DNA from: Chryseobacterium indologenes
Lineage (GTDB): Bacteria > Bacteroidota > Bacteroidia > Flavobacteriales > Weeksellaceae
Reading direction: 5' to 3'
NCBI GenBank assembly: GCA_002439165.1
Contig: DJTE01000018.1
Coordinates: 62,001-126,000, forward strand
DNA: 64,000 nt
Position 1 is the first letter of the stretch. Each line of letters starts with the position of its first letter. Of the stretch, positions 7,352 through 15,454 are shown in pieces. The notes under the pieces are model-generated. The model did not search any database. It was not told the origin of the DNA and was given only the letters and a program-made list of their open reading frames with translations. The position numbers and the translations under genes were made by a program.

Positions 7352-7909
7352 ATGACAACAAAAGAAGAATTCTGGGACAGGAAAAGGAAATTAAATGATG
7401 ATTTTTTCGTAATGGGCTCTGTGGCCAATCCTGCCACCGAAGAACAGATTACAAAGTATGAAGAAAATACAGGCTTTACATTCAGTGAAGATGTTAGGGA
7501 TTTTTTGACGACATTTGGCTCCCTGATTTTTGAAGTTAAAGAAGAAATATGGAAGCGGCCGGAAGAATTTGATGTTCTGCCAAGCTGGAAATTCGGATAC
7601 GGCTTTTTTGTATACGGGCTTTCTCAGGATGAAGAAATGCCTTCATGGATGGGGTTTGAAGAAAAGCATGCCGAAGCTCTTGAATATAAAGAAAAGCCAC
7701 ATGGACAATTATTTTTCAAGCGCAGCGGCAACCTCTACCGCGCCTATACCGACAATGGAGTGATCAAAATTGAATATGACAAATATGACGGGGAAGATTA
7801 CGAAGTTTTTGAAGGAAATATTTATGATTTTTTAATCAAAGAAATTGACAAATTAGAAGAAGATTACAGAGAATACATCAACGAAGGAAAAACAAATCCT
7901 AAATCTTAA
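7352..7909 (+). CDS. SMI1/KNR4 (SUKH) family protein, likely immunity protein
   Basis: 185 residues, cytosolic and acidic. The N-terminal half has the SUKH pattern: ATEEQITKYEENTGFTFSED, then VRDFLTTFGSLIF, with the conserved hydrophobic and acidic spacing of the yeast Smi1 fold. SUKH proteins are among the most common immunity proteins of polymorphic toxin systems and bind a cognate nuclease or other toxin directly. It has its own promoter-like box. The Kelch protein gene follows 5 bases after its stop, so the two are probably cotranscribed. No toxin gene is adjacent, so its partner cannot be named. Confidence 0.85.
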   Translation: MTTKEEFWDRKRKLNDDFFVMGSVANPATEEQITKYEENTGFTFSEDVRDFLTTFGSLIFEVKEEIWKRPEEFDVLPSWKFGYGFFVYGLSQDEEMPSWMGFEEKHAEALEYKEKPHGQLFFKRSGNLYRAYTDNGVIKIEYDKYDGEDYEVFEGNIYDFLIKEIDKLEEDYREYINEGKTNPKS

Positions 7910-7914
7910 CTCCC

Positions 7915-8850
7915 TTGAAAACAAAATTATTATTCCTTTCATTTTTGGGTTCATTATTCGCCCATGCACAGACACTTCAATTTAAAAATCTCGCCAGTAT
8001 GTCTGCTGGCAGAGGCGGCACAAGCAGTGTGGTGGTGAATGACAATATATATGTAATCAATGGGTACCAGGAAAACAGCGGTAATGCAAATTATATTGAA
8101 AAATACAGTATTACTGATAACAAATGGAGCGTTATCAATTCTACCCTGCTTACCAAAAAATTTGCCAATTCGGAGACCTGCGATAATAAAATTTATATTT
8201 TTAACGGCTGGGGAAACAGCCATCTTGAAATTGTAGACCTTGCAGCCAATACAATAACGAAGGGCGCTACCAATCGCTCCTACACAGGAAATGCAGGCTC
8301 TGCAGTCTATAATGGCAAAATATATGTATTTGGCGGCAGCGGACTGAACGGAGCTGCCACCACTGTATTCTCTAATAAATTCCAGTATTATGACATTGCT
8401 TCAAATACATGGAACCCTTTACCCAATATGCCCACAGCCAGAGAAATAAGGGGCAAAATTGTAAATGATAAACTTTATGTAATTGGCGGTTTTAACGGTA
8501 CTCCATCCCGCCTGATCAATGTTTACGACCTCAAAACTAATCTTTGGGTCAATCAGTATACGATGCCTGTTGGGATAGCCGGACACTCACTGGCGGTATC
8601 CGGTAATAAGATTTTTATTGCAGGAGGTTTTAATAATCAAAGCTTTCTCGCTTATTTTGACACTACAACTAATAAACTACATCAGCTATCCTCCAATATG
8701 ATTCCCAGAAGATACCCTACCGCAGAAGTATACAACAATACATTATACATCATCGGTGGAAGTACAACATCTCTGCTCAAATCATCCATTAAAAGTATCC
8801 AGGCAGCCGATATTAATGAAAGCGTGCTTTCTTCAGCTGCCGATAAGTAA
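7915..8850 (+). CDS. Secreted Kelch-repeat beta-propeller protein
   Basis: 311 residues from a TTG start five bases after the upstream stop; no ATG precedes the signal peptide MKTKLLFLSFLGSLFAHAQ, which ends in a typical flavobacterial AQ. The mature part is a run of about six Kelch blades, each with the hydrophobic-strand plus GG signature (NDNIYVINGY, NKIYIFNGW, GKIYVFGGSG, DKLYVIGGFNG, NKIFIAGGF, NTLYIIGGST), enough for one propeller. Propellers of this type bind proteins or glycans outside the cytoplasm. It lacks a T9SS C-terminal domain, so it is probably periplasmic. Its link to the SUKH gene is only positional. Confidence 0.85.
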   Translation: MKTKLLFLSFLGSLFAHAQTLQFKNLASMSAGRGGTSSVVVNDNIYVINGYQENSGNANYIEKYSITDNKWSVINSTLLTKKFANSETCDNKIYIFNGWGNSHLEIVDLAANTITKGATNRSYTGNAGSAVYNGKIYVFGGSGLNGAATTVFSNKFQYYDIASNTWNPLPNMPTAREIRGKIVNDKLYVIGGFNGTPSRLINVYDLKTNLWVNQYTMPVGIAGHSLAVSGNKIFIAGGFNNQSFLAYFDTTTNKLHQLSSNMIPRRYPTAEVYNNTLYIIGGSTTSLLKSSIKSIQAADINESVLSSAADK

Positions 8851-8878
8851 GATCACAAAACCTAAACTTTAATTCGCT

Positions 8879-9349
8879 ATGACAAAAATTAAAAATTTAG
8901 AAGAATTGTTAAATTCGGACGATAGCACTGAAAGTATTATTGAGCTTGATAATTTCATTGGTGAACTCTGCAACTATGGTGATGACTTTAGTACGCTTAC
9001 CAGCCAACAAAAATTATTTTATCTTAATCAGAACTTAGAGAGGGAAATAAATAATGGTGGCTTTAATCAATATTTCATCAACTCAAGTGGCAACAATGCA
9101 CACGAGACAGTTTTATCACTCAAAGCAATTGGAGCAGACAAGACAGCAGACATTTTGCAAAAAGCAATTGACCAATTTCCGAATAAAACCGTTCCAAAAG
9201 ACAGAAATGAACGGATAGAAACAGTTGTACAAATTGAAGAAGCTGCTGATGAAGTCTGGGACAAACTTAACTATAAATTTTATGAATACGAAGACAACCT
9301 TAATACTTTAAACATGGAGTATGTAAGAAAGCATAAAGATTTTTTTTGA
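8879..9349 (+). CDS. DMP19 / DUF4375 family protein
   Basis: 156 residues. The core LFYLNQNLEREINNGGFNQY followed by FINSSGNNAHETVLSLKAIG matches the DMP19 family (DUF4375). The Neisseria founder, DMP19, is an acidic DNA-mimic protein that relieves the repressor NHTF. In polyimmunity loci this family is common and is taken to act as immunity. No signal peptide. It starts 28 bases after the Kelch gene and is followed by a REP-like element and a hairpin terminator. The composition is more AT-rich than its neighbours. Confidence 0.8.
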   Translation: MTKIKNLEELLNSDDSTESIIELDNFIGELCNYGDDFSTLTSQQKLFYLNQNLEREINNGGFNQYFINSSGNNAHETVLSLKAIGADKTADILQKAIDQFPNKTVPKDRNERIETVVQIEEAADEVWDKLNYKFYEYEDNLNTLNMEYVRKHKDFF

Positions 9350-9360
9350 CAATCCACTTC

Positions 9361-9427
9361 ACACAAAGTCTCCCGTCTTTACGTCTTCAAATAATAAAGC
9401 ATCCAAAGTCAGGAGACTTCGGATAGC
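9361..9427. repeat. REP/BIME-like element (C)
   Basis: CAAAGTCTCCCGTCTTTA is followed, after an AATAATAAAG spacer, by TCCAAAGTC and GACTTCGGA around AGGA. It is nearly identical, over more than 60 bases, to the copy at 10619-10684. It lies just after the DMP19-type gene. Confidence 0.75.
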
Positions 9428-9467
9428 ACAGTGTTTACCCGTTATAGACTTAATGGCCTTATCAATC

Positions 9468-9500
9468 AAAAAACGCTCTATTGTATAGGACGTTTTTTTT
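9468..9500 (+). terminator. Rho-independent terminator
   Basis: AAAAAACG (9468-9475) pairs with CGTTTTTT (9491-9498), extended inward by TCTAT with ATAGG around a TGT loop, and ends in a T run. It closes the SUKH-Kelch-DMP19 transcript. Confidence 0.75.
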
Positions 9501-9520
9501 ATATTCGCAAAAAGCCATCC

Positions 9521-10135
9521 ATGAAAAACTTACCGGTCTTAATTTTCATCACGATTTTATCTATTGGGGTTCCCGGTCAGAAGAGAAATACCATAAACTG
9601 TAAAATAACCTATTTACCATCTATAAGGTATGAAGATAAATCTGTGAAAATATCAAAAATACAGGCGAAGAAAATAGACAGTTTGATTAATCTTAAATCT
9701 TATAAAATAAACCTTACGGATGATGACTTAGAAATGTTAAAAGAACTGTATGATAAAAAAGATTTTAGCGGAAATAAAATGTATCCAGTTTCAGAATCAG
9801 CATTTTTAAAATTAACCAGGCAAAAAGAGATCAACATTGATCCTGAAACTATACGTTCCCTTTCAGAAAAAAGCGTTACAGATCTTTTAAGCTCGGTTGT
9901 TGATGGTTCTCCTTTTATACTGACTGCAAGCACAAAAAATAATCGGCTGACCTATAAAAATAATTTCTCCGGAATACCTGGATTAAAGGGCCTTAATCAA
10001 TATTTAATTTTTTATTTTATTTACCATGAAGTTACTTTTTGCCAAAATGGTAATAAGCTTGTAAGCAGCTATTTTGAAAGGCAAAATTTAATGAAAAACA
10101 TTATGTATTTTCTGGTGAGGATGGAAGCGGATTAA
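9521..10135 (+). CDS. Unknown secreted or periplasmic protein
   Basis: 204 residues from ATG 9521. A longer frame from 9431 would run through the terminator hairpin and is rejected. MKNLPVLIFITILSIGVPGQ is a signal peptide. The mature protein is lysine-rich, with no motif I recognise; it contains KSYKINLTDDDLEMLKELYD and a hydrophobic GLNQYLIFYFIYHEV segment near the end. The gene is AT-rich and stands alone after a terminator. Confidence 0.7.
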   Translation: MKNLPVLIFITILSIGVPGQKRNTINCKITYLPSIRYEDKSVKISKIQAKKIDSLINLKSYKINLTDDDLEMLKELYDKKDFSGNKMYPVSESAFLKLTRQKEINIDPETIRSLSEKSVTDLLSSVVDGSPFILTASTKNNRLTYKNNFSGIPGLKGLNQYLIFYFIYHEVTFCQNGNKLVSSYFERQNLMKNIMYFLVRMEAD

Positions 10136-10197
10136 TTCAATAAAAAAATATGTAAATTACACAATCATATACAACTTCATCCAGCATAATCGAAAAA

Positions 10198-10572
10198 ATG
10201 AAAAACAAAATCCAGCTAATATCAATAGCTTCTTATATGCTGATCATTCTGGCCGGAGAAATGATTGGACTTCCATTTATCTGCTGGCTAATGTTTACAC
10301 TTTTTGACTTTGGAAATATTGATCAACTCTTTGCATTGCTCGGAATTGGTGGAATTATTCTGAATGTGACAAAATGGAAATACAGAGTCCCTATAACCCT
10401 TATAAGCTTCCTGTTAATGTTATCGCCAATAGTAAGCAGACTGGTACAGGTTCCAATCGGAATGTTTGACTACCTGGCATTTCAAATTCCATTAATAATT
10501 TTTATAATTACATATTTAATATTCATCATAATGAACATAAGAGACAAAATACTGAATGTAAAAGCAGTTTAG
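10198..10572 (+). CDS. Small integral membrane protein
   Basis: 124 residues, mostly hydrophobic, with about four membrane segments: IQLISIASYMLIILAGEMI, LPFICWLMFTLF through LLGIGGIIL, VPITLISFLLMLSPIV, and FQIPLIIFIITYLIFIIM. The pattern is that of small unknown inner-membrane proteins, several of which act as immunity to pore-forming or membrane-acting toxins. No family is recognised. It lies 62 bases after the preceding secreted protein gene. Confidence 0.7.
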   Translation: MKNKIQLISIASYMLIILAGEMIGLPFICWLMFTLFDFGNIDQLFALLGIGGIILNVTKWKYRVPITLISFLLMLSPIVSRLVQVPIGMFDYLAFQIPLIIFIITYLIFIIMNIRDKILNVKAV

Positions 10573-10618
10573 ATTCAGAGTTTTAAAGTCTCACTACTTC
10601 ACAAAATTTCTCCTCCCG

Positions 10619-10684
10619 CTGCACAAACTCTCCCGTCTTTACGTTTTCAAATAATAAAGCATCCAAAGTCAGACTTCGGATAGC
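10619..10684. repeat. REP/BIME-like element (D)
   Basis: This is a near copy of element C, with CACAAACTCTCCCGTCTTTA, the same AATAATAAAG spacer and CATCCAAAGTC before ACTTCGGATAGC. Three bases of the second loop are deleted, removing its AGGA. The next base begins a transposase remnant. Confidence 0.75.
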
Positions 10685-10777
10685 AAGGATAATGCTAAAG
10701 AGTTTCATGGCAAAACACTAAGTGATGCGTGTGATAATGACGGAATATCCTTAAAATACAGACCGGTAACGTACAGA
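10685..10777 (+). pseudogene. Fragment of a DDE integrase-core transposase
   Basis: The plus frame reads KDNAKEFHGKTLSDACDND and then GISLKYRPV, which is the second catalytic-D block of rve-type transposases of the Mu/TniA (TnsB-like) kind: DNAKEFHG, the AC..GI..KYRPV spacing, and normally the glutamate block afterwards. After YRPV the similarity stops, and the frame ends at TAA 10838-10840. Nothing upstream continues it because a REP-like element abuts. It is a short remnant of a mobile element. Confidence 0.6.
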
Positions 10778-10964
10778 ATTTCACTTTTCGTGAGCCAGCT
10801 CCTGATCATGCCTTTTTATTTTATACCCAACATTTATTAAGTAAATAAAAACAGATATTAGATATCCATCAACACTTACTAATCTATTATCTACCTGATG
10901 GCTAAGAAAAAGTAACTTTCAGAAAAACCTGAAACCTATCATATCAAACTAAAATATTACTTCT

Positions 10965-12485
10965 ATGAAAACAAAAATTTTACATCTATTTGCTTTTATG
11001 GGTATTTTACTCGTTAATGCACAAATGCCAAAATGGCTAGTAGGTGGCGGCTATTTAGATTTTACCGGATCTTCCCCGCAATTTACTCCGGCTTCAGTTG
11101 GTGCAGGAAGTGCAGCAATTAATTCAAGCGGAACCATATTGTTTACTGTAACGGGGGGAAATATAAACACCACCAATGCAGGCGCGGTAAATATATCCGA
11201 TGGAGAAGTATCGGTAACTAAGGTTCCCGGAACTACTAATGACTGGTATGTAATAGGAATTAAACAGTATGTACAACCAGACAACCGGTATTTGTATAAA
11301 CTGCAACACGCTGTTATAAGAGTACAGGCAAGAAATGGAGCCCGGGAATTGGTGGGAACGGTTGTGAATGATGGAGTAATAGCTGATTTAGGATATCCCG
11401 GTCCTTCAAATCCTATGAATGCTGTACAAAAACCGGGAATTGCCATAACCAAATTAAATGGAAGTAATGAAAGATATTTATATACCGTAGGAGTTAATTA
11501 TCTAAATAATAACTCTACCGTATCATATATTCGCAGGTTCACTATTAATGGGGTAAATCCCGGCGGTGTCTTTCAGAGTTCTCCGGTATATGTTGACCCG
11601 CCCCGGGATTCTTCTTACTTTGGAAGTGCTGTGAATGAATTAGAACTATACCAAAGCAGCACTGGCGCCATTACACTGGCCTGGGGGGATAGTCCGGATC
11701 CTCCCAATAATATCAATTCATATAATCCCGCAAAAATATATACCGCCCAAATTAATCAATCTTCCAATCTGAGCTGTACCATAAAAAGTTACCCTTTGCC
11801 TCAAGGCGGTATGGTGGGAGGATTAGAATTTTACAATAATGGTCAGAATATAGTTTTTTCAATCAGTAATTTTATGGGTTCAATAGGATCAGTAGATTAT
11901 GGCTTACGTACTATTAATCTTAATAATGGTGTTATAACTCCCATTACCAATTCTTTAAGAAACGACATCAGTGGAGAACTCAATAATTACTGGAAAATAG
12001 AAAAAGATGTTTTTGGAAATTATTTTGTAATTAAAACAAAATTCATTTATTCCGGCGGAGGGCCGTTATCATACAAATTGATGACTATTGATCTGAACAA
12101 CTTAGTGGTAAATAATTTTGATAACCTCAGTTCTTATTCTTACATGGATTTACCGGATCAGGTGGATGATGCCAATTATTATTCACAGAAGAACTCTACC
12201 CAAAATATGGATGAATCTGATACTTATTTTAACATCGCACTTTCTCCTAACCCTGTTTCAGATATGGCTACTATAAGTTTCAGCCTAAAAGAGGATACGA
12301 AAATAACTGCTGAAATTGTAGATTATTACGGAAAACTGGTAAAAAGAATATCTGCTCCTTCCAAACAATTAAAAGGAGTAAACAAAATCAGGTTTTCTAC
12401 CTCTGATCTTGCCAATGGTATTTATATTATAAATCTGAATATGGGACATGTAAATAAATCCTTAAAATTTATAGTGAAACACTAA
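10965..12485 (+). CDS. Secreted protein with type IX secretion (T9SS type A) sorting domain
   Basis: 506 residues. The signal peptide is MKTKILHLFAFMGILLVNAQ. A long beta-rich middle region of no recognised family follows, with many GG, NN and Y/F-rich strands suggesting a propeller or beta-helix. The last 80 residues form a T9SS type A C-terminal domain: LSPNPVSDMATISFSL, ITAEIVDYYGKLVKRIS, NKIRFSTSDLANGIYIINL, ending in KSLKFIVKH. Such proteins cross the outer membrane by the T9SS and are anchored or released with loss of this domain. It is monocistronic, closed by a hairpin at 12548-12577 shared with the convergent genes. Confidence 0.9.
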   Translation: MKTKILHLFAFMGILLVNAQMPKWLVGGGYLDFTGSSPQFTPASVGAGSAAINSSGTILFTVTGGNINTTNAGAVNISDGEVSVTKVPGTTNDWYVIGIKQYVQPDNRYLYKLQHAVIRVQARNGARELVGTVVNDGVIADLGYPGPSNPMNAVQKPGIAITKLNGSNERYLYTVGVNYLNNNSTVSYIRRFTINGVNPGGVFQSSPVYVDPPRDSSYFGSAVNELELYQSSTGAITLAWGDSPDPPNNINSYNPAKIYTAQINQSSNLSCTIKSYPLPQGGMVGGLEFYNNGQNIVFSISNFMGSIGSVDYGLRTINLNNGVITPITNSLRNDISGELNNYWKIEKDVFGNYFVIKTKFIYSGGGPLSYKLMTIDLNNLVVNNFDNLSSYSYMDLPDQVDDANYYSQKNSTQNMDESDTYFNIALSPNPVSDMATISFSLKEDTKITAEIVDYYGKLVKRISAPSKQLKGVNKIRFSTSDLANGIYIINLNMGHVNKSLKFIVKH

Positions 12486-12547
12486 AGTTGGATACCCACT
12501 CCCGGCGGGAAACCGTCTGTAAGGGAGGACAGGAAAAAATACAAAAA

Positions 12548-12577
12548 AGGCTGTTTTCACAAATGGTGATACAGCCT
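12548..12577. terminator. Bidirectional terminator between convergent genes
   Basis: AGGCTGT (12548-12554) pairs with ACAGCCT (12571-12577), with TCAC/GTGA extending the stem. A's precede and T's follow, so it can stop both the T9SS cargo gene and the minus-strand lipoprotein gene. Confidence 0.8.
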
Positions 12578-12588
12578 CTTTGTTTTAA

Positions 12589-13230
12589 CTAAAACCGGTT
12601 TTTAATTTTATCCAGATAAGCATAATCTTCTTTCACTTTATTCAGCCATCGCTCTCTTCCTTCCGGTTTATTTAAAAAATCCGAATGAAATCTTTCTTCT
12701 GCTGAATAAGTTGCGACCTGCTTCGCCAGATCCTTCACTAATGGCATATACTCAGGGGTACGATTTAAGGTTGCCAATGCATTGTATAAAAGACAGTAAC
12801 CAATATATTTTGTATTGACGAGTTCTTTAGTATAGTCTGCTATTAAATTGGCCTGAGCCTGATCGGGTGTACTGTTCTGAATTCCTAAAAGGTCTTTTTT
12901 AGCAAACAGTATATAGATAATATATTGTTTTTCGGCAGTATTTAAATTTGAATTATAGAGCGCATTAATGGTTTTCCAATCGATTTTCGGATCATTCATT
13001 TTTTTTCCAAGATCATTTTCGACATTGAAAGCCATAAAATCTGTATGGGCATCAAGATATGGCAGCTGCTCTGTGTATTCTTTTCCTGAAGGAATATCTG
13101 CCGGTTTTTTTGTTATAACGGATGACCTGGCATTCTTATCACTTTTTTGTTCATATGTTGCCATATCATCTTTAGAACAGCCTGTAAAAATTGCAGCTAC
13201 AACTGCAATATTCAAAATTCTCTTTTTCAT
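12589..13230 (-). CDS. Unknown lipoprotein paired with a cysteine-rich peptide
   Basis: 213 residues. The N-terminus MKKRILNIAVVAAIFTGCSKDD is a lipoprotein signal with Cys in the lipobox, and the following SKDD is typical of surface-export context in Bacteroidota. The rest is largely helical (KQYIIYILFAKKDLLGIQ, QANLIADYTKELV, YLDKIKNRF) and I do not recognise a family. It lies 22 bases downstream of a small secreted peptide gene on the same strand, and both run against the prevailing direction. A peptide/immunity or peptide/receptor pair is possible but unproven. Confidence 0.8.
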   Translation of the reverse strand: MKKRILNIAVVAAIFTGCSKDDMATYEQKSDKNARSSVITKKPADIPSGKEYTEQLPYLDAHTDFMAFNVENDLGKKMNDPKIDWKTINALYNSNLNTAEKQYIIYILFAKKDLLGIQNSTPDQAQANLIADYTKELVNTKYIGYCLLYNALATLNRTPEYMPLVKDLAKQVATYSAEERFHSDFLNKPEGRERWLNKVKEDYAYLDKIKNRF

Positions 13231-13252
13231 AGTAATTATTATTAGTATTTAT

Positions 13253-13504
13253 TTAACAGCCTACTGACATTCCCGGCTCCCATCCATTCACTACTCCCTG
13301 TTCAAAAACATAATCCGACGTAGCATATGCATAATGAACAGTTGCCCCACGGGGCGGGGTTCCACTACATGCTGTTCCATTGGGAACATTCCACCCCATC
13401 CCTACACCATAACCTCCGGCCGACACATAGCAACCTGACGTACAAACTTTAGCTTCAACAGCAACAACAGCCATAACAGCTAAAATGATCATTAATTTTT
13501 TCAT
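13253..13504 (-). CDS. Small secreted glycine- and cysteine-containing peptide precursor
   Basis: 83 residues. The signal peptide MKKLMIILAVMAVVAVEA leaves a mature peptide of about 65 residues with four cysteines (VCTSGC, TACSG and the C-terminal VGC) and many Gly, Tyr and Val. No family is recognised. Four cysteines would allow two disulfides in the periplasm or outside. It is the first gene of a two-gene minus-strand unit ending in a lipoprotein. A bacteriocin-like or signalling role is inference from size and layout only. Confidence 0.75.
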   Translation of the reverse strand: MKKLMIILAVMAVVAVEAKVCTSGCYVSAGGYGVGMGWNVPNGTACSGTPPRGATVHYAYATSDYVFEQGVVNGWEPGMSVGC

Positions 13505-13861
13505 AATTGTCTTTTTTTTATTAGTTATTGATTTATCCGCAAACCATTTGCAATAACTTTACAAAAATATATAAAGAAAACAGGTCACAGCTAAGGGAAA
13601 CCGCAATTACCAAAAATAATTTATTGTTTAAAATCAGAATAGAAGAAATAAACAAAATAGTTGCTGATTACAAAAACACAAAATAAAGAAATTAGCGGTA
13701 ACATTGTATCAGCAAAGAGATAAAACTGAAAAATTCAGCTTATTTATTCAGTCTCCTGTTTTCCGGTTACACAATTTTTAATAACTTCACTCCATTGCAA
13801 AAATATTAGCTATGTACACTTTTACGTTAGCTGCCGGACAAACCAACACCATCCAACAGGC
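13505..13861. other. Divergent intergenic region
   Basis: This AT-rich stretch separates the minus-strand peptide operon from the plus-strand array. CAAAAATA at 13562-13569 reads TATTTTTG on the minus strand, a -7 box suitable for the peptide gene. No clear box was fixed for the plus-strand lipoprotein gene. No ORF or repeat of note. Confidence 0.4.
13562..13569 (-). promoter_or_regulatory. Possible -7 box for the minus-strand peptide operon
   Basis: On the minus strand this is TATTTTTG, matching TAnnTTTG, about 58 bases before the start codon at 13504. No well-placed -33 TTG was found. Confidence 0.3.
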
Positions 13862-14518
13862 ATGAAAAATATTTTAACATTTTTATCAGTTGTTTTACTG
13901 CTGACAGGCTGTAACAACTCAAAGACTGAAACTGCTGATAAAAACGACAGAACTGAACTTGTTCCTGAGCCGGACCGGCACGATAGATTATTAGGTGAAG
14001 CCATTCAAAAGCTCAAAGCTATGAAGTGTGACTTTTCTGATCCTGATATTTCTCTCAGCGGAATAGAACTGAGGAACTCTGAAAGTGCAGACAAAGTTAT
14101 CGGAACAGACAAAAAAGCTGATGAAGGAGGACAGTATCATTTTTACTCGCTGATGGATGCTGAAACTTTAACTTTGACACAGCACCCCGGTGACGGCAAA
14201 AACCAGATCTCTGTTTTCAGCGTTTCATATTCCGATAAAGCTGATTACGGCTACCCACAATTAAAGGTAGAGACATTTCAGACAGAAAAAGGAATTAAAC
14301 TGGGCCTGACAAAAGAAGAAGTTATAGCAAAACTCGGCCAATGCTATACAGTTGTAGACAGCACAAAAAACTGTATGGAAATTTATTACAGAATAGAAAG
14401 CCCCAAAGACAGCAAAACAAAGATTCTGGAAATCAATAAAATGCCGGTTTACTATGCAACCTATACCTTTTGCCGGAACCAATTGAAATACTATGAATTT
14501 GGATTTGAGTACCCGTAA
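13862..14518 (+). CDS. Unknown lipoprotein
   Basis: 218 residues. MKNILTFLSVVLLLTGCNNSKTE is a lipoprotein signal. The mature protein is hydrophilic and contains the stretch LGLTKEEVIAKLGQCYTVVD, which resembles the helix-turn of BLIP/SmpA-like 'G...eevi..lG.p' domains that clamp partner proteins in the envelope, followed by strands KILEINKMPVYYATYTF and LKYYEFGFEYP. The SmpA/BLIP-like reading is a suggestion from this one motif. It is the first gene of the long plus-strand array. Confidence 0.75.
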   Translation: MKNILTFLSVVLLLTGCNNSKTETADKNDRTELVPEPDRHDRLLGEAIQKLKAMKCDFSDPDISLSGIELRNSESADKVIGTDKKADEGGQYHFYSLMDAETLTLTQHPGDGKNQISVFSVSYSDKADYGYPQLKVETFQTEKGIKLGLTKEEVIAKLGQCYTVVDSTKNCMEIYYRIESPKDSKTKILEINKMPVYYATYTFCRNQLKYYEFGFEYP

Positions 14519-14566
14519 TAAAAACACATGAACAACAGACAGAATGTACAAAAAGCAATCCTATTC

Positions 14567-14768
14567 AGAGCCTGTTTAAATTTCTAAATTTCATTTTTTG
14601 AAGACGGAATTATTCATCAGCTTTACGTAATTTCTTTTTGCAGACTTGAAGAACTATAAAATGTACATGATCTTTTTAGTGAAGAAAAATTTCAAACATA
14701 ACTATTCACCAATAAGAAAATAACTGATATATATATTTTTTTTTTTGAATAAAACTTAAACAAGCTCT
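14567..14768. mobile_element. MITE-like element with terminal inverted repeats (copy 1)
   Basis: The left end AGAGCCTGTTTAAATTT (14567-14583) is matched by the reverse complement of the right end AAACTTAAACAAGCTCT (14752-14768), with two mismatches. The 202-base interior is AT-rich and has no ORF. Similar ends bound 57794-58179. No clear target-site duplication is seen. It sits 8 bases before the next start codon. Confidence 0.55.
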
Positions 14769-14776
14769 TAAAATTT

Positions 14777-15223
14777 ATGAATTGGGAAGACATCAAATCA
14801 GACCACAAAAAAGTTTATCCGGCAAACAGTATAACTGTTTTTATGATGGATACCGAAAATGGAAAAGCAGCCACTCACTGGGTAGACGAAGCCTATAAAA
14901 ACTATGAGTTTAAAGCTGAGTGTATGTTTAACTGTTATGTTACAGTTGATTTCACAGACGGCTTCAATTCTCAAAAGGAAATCCCTGACATTGCCGAAAT
15001 TGAAAAATATTTCACGGAAAAGCTAAGAGAAGTCTGTGTTTGCCACCTTGTTGCCAGAATTACAACCGACACAGGAATAAACTTAGAATTATACGTTGAC
15101 AATGTAGATCATGCTATTAAAAAATTCAACGAAATTGAAGAAGATGCATTGAGATTGGTTAATTTTAGTTGTGAAATTACCGATGATGAAAATTGGCAGA
15201 ATGTAGAAGAAATTTTAAATTAA
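14777..15223 (+). CDS. Unknown cytosolic protein, possibly DUF695-like
   Basis: 148 residues, acidic, no signal. The order is MNWEDIKSDHKKVYPANSIT, central strands, a PDIAEIEKYFTEKLREVCVC helix, then LVARITTDTGINLELYVDN and an acidic C-terminus. The 'arittdtG...ElyvdN' pattern resembles DUF695 proteins, which turn up as immunity proteins; I hold this loosely. The MITE-like element lies directly upstream, so transcription may start within it. Confidence 0.7.
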   Translation: MNWEDIKSDHKKVYPANSITVFMMDTENGKAATHWVDEAYKNYEFKAECMFNCYVTVDFTDGFNSQKEIPDIAEIEKYFTEKLREVCVCHLVARITTDTGINLELYVDNVDHAIKKFNEIEEDALRLVNFSCEITDDENWQNVEEILN

Positions 15224-15454
15224 ACTGAAAACCAGAACCATTTAAAATCAGCAACAGCACTGCCGTACAATAGGACATAGCCCAAAGCGGACTAAAGTTT
15301 ACGTTTCGTTCTTCCGTCCCTGCTAAAAATGAATTATATTCGTCTGAACCGCTCCCGGTGCTGAATCAAAAGTTTAAACTCCGATTTTTTCGCTTTTGGC
15401 AACACCTGAATCATCAGCGCCACGCATAAATAAACATTAAAAATCTGAATTGAT

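Larger units (their letters stand above)
10573..10964. other. Gene-free stretch with REP element and transposase scar
   Basis: It contains the REP-like copy at 10619-10684, the transposase fragment that abuts it at 10685, and an AT-rich tail that should carry the promoter of the T9SS cargo gene. No intact gene is present. Confidence 0.6.

Noticed and set aside
6510..10684. Possible CRISPR array from repeated hairpins
   Set aside because: The copies are far apart, unequal in spacing and paired as inverted hairpins; no regular repeat-spacer unit and no cas gene are present.
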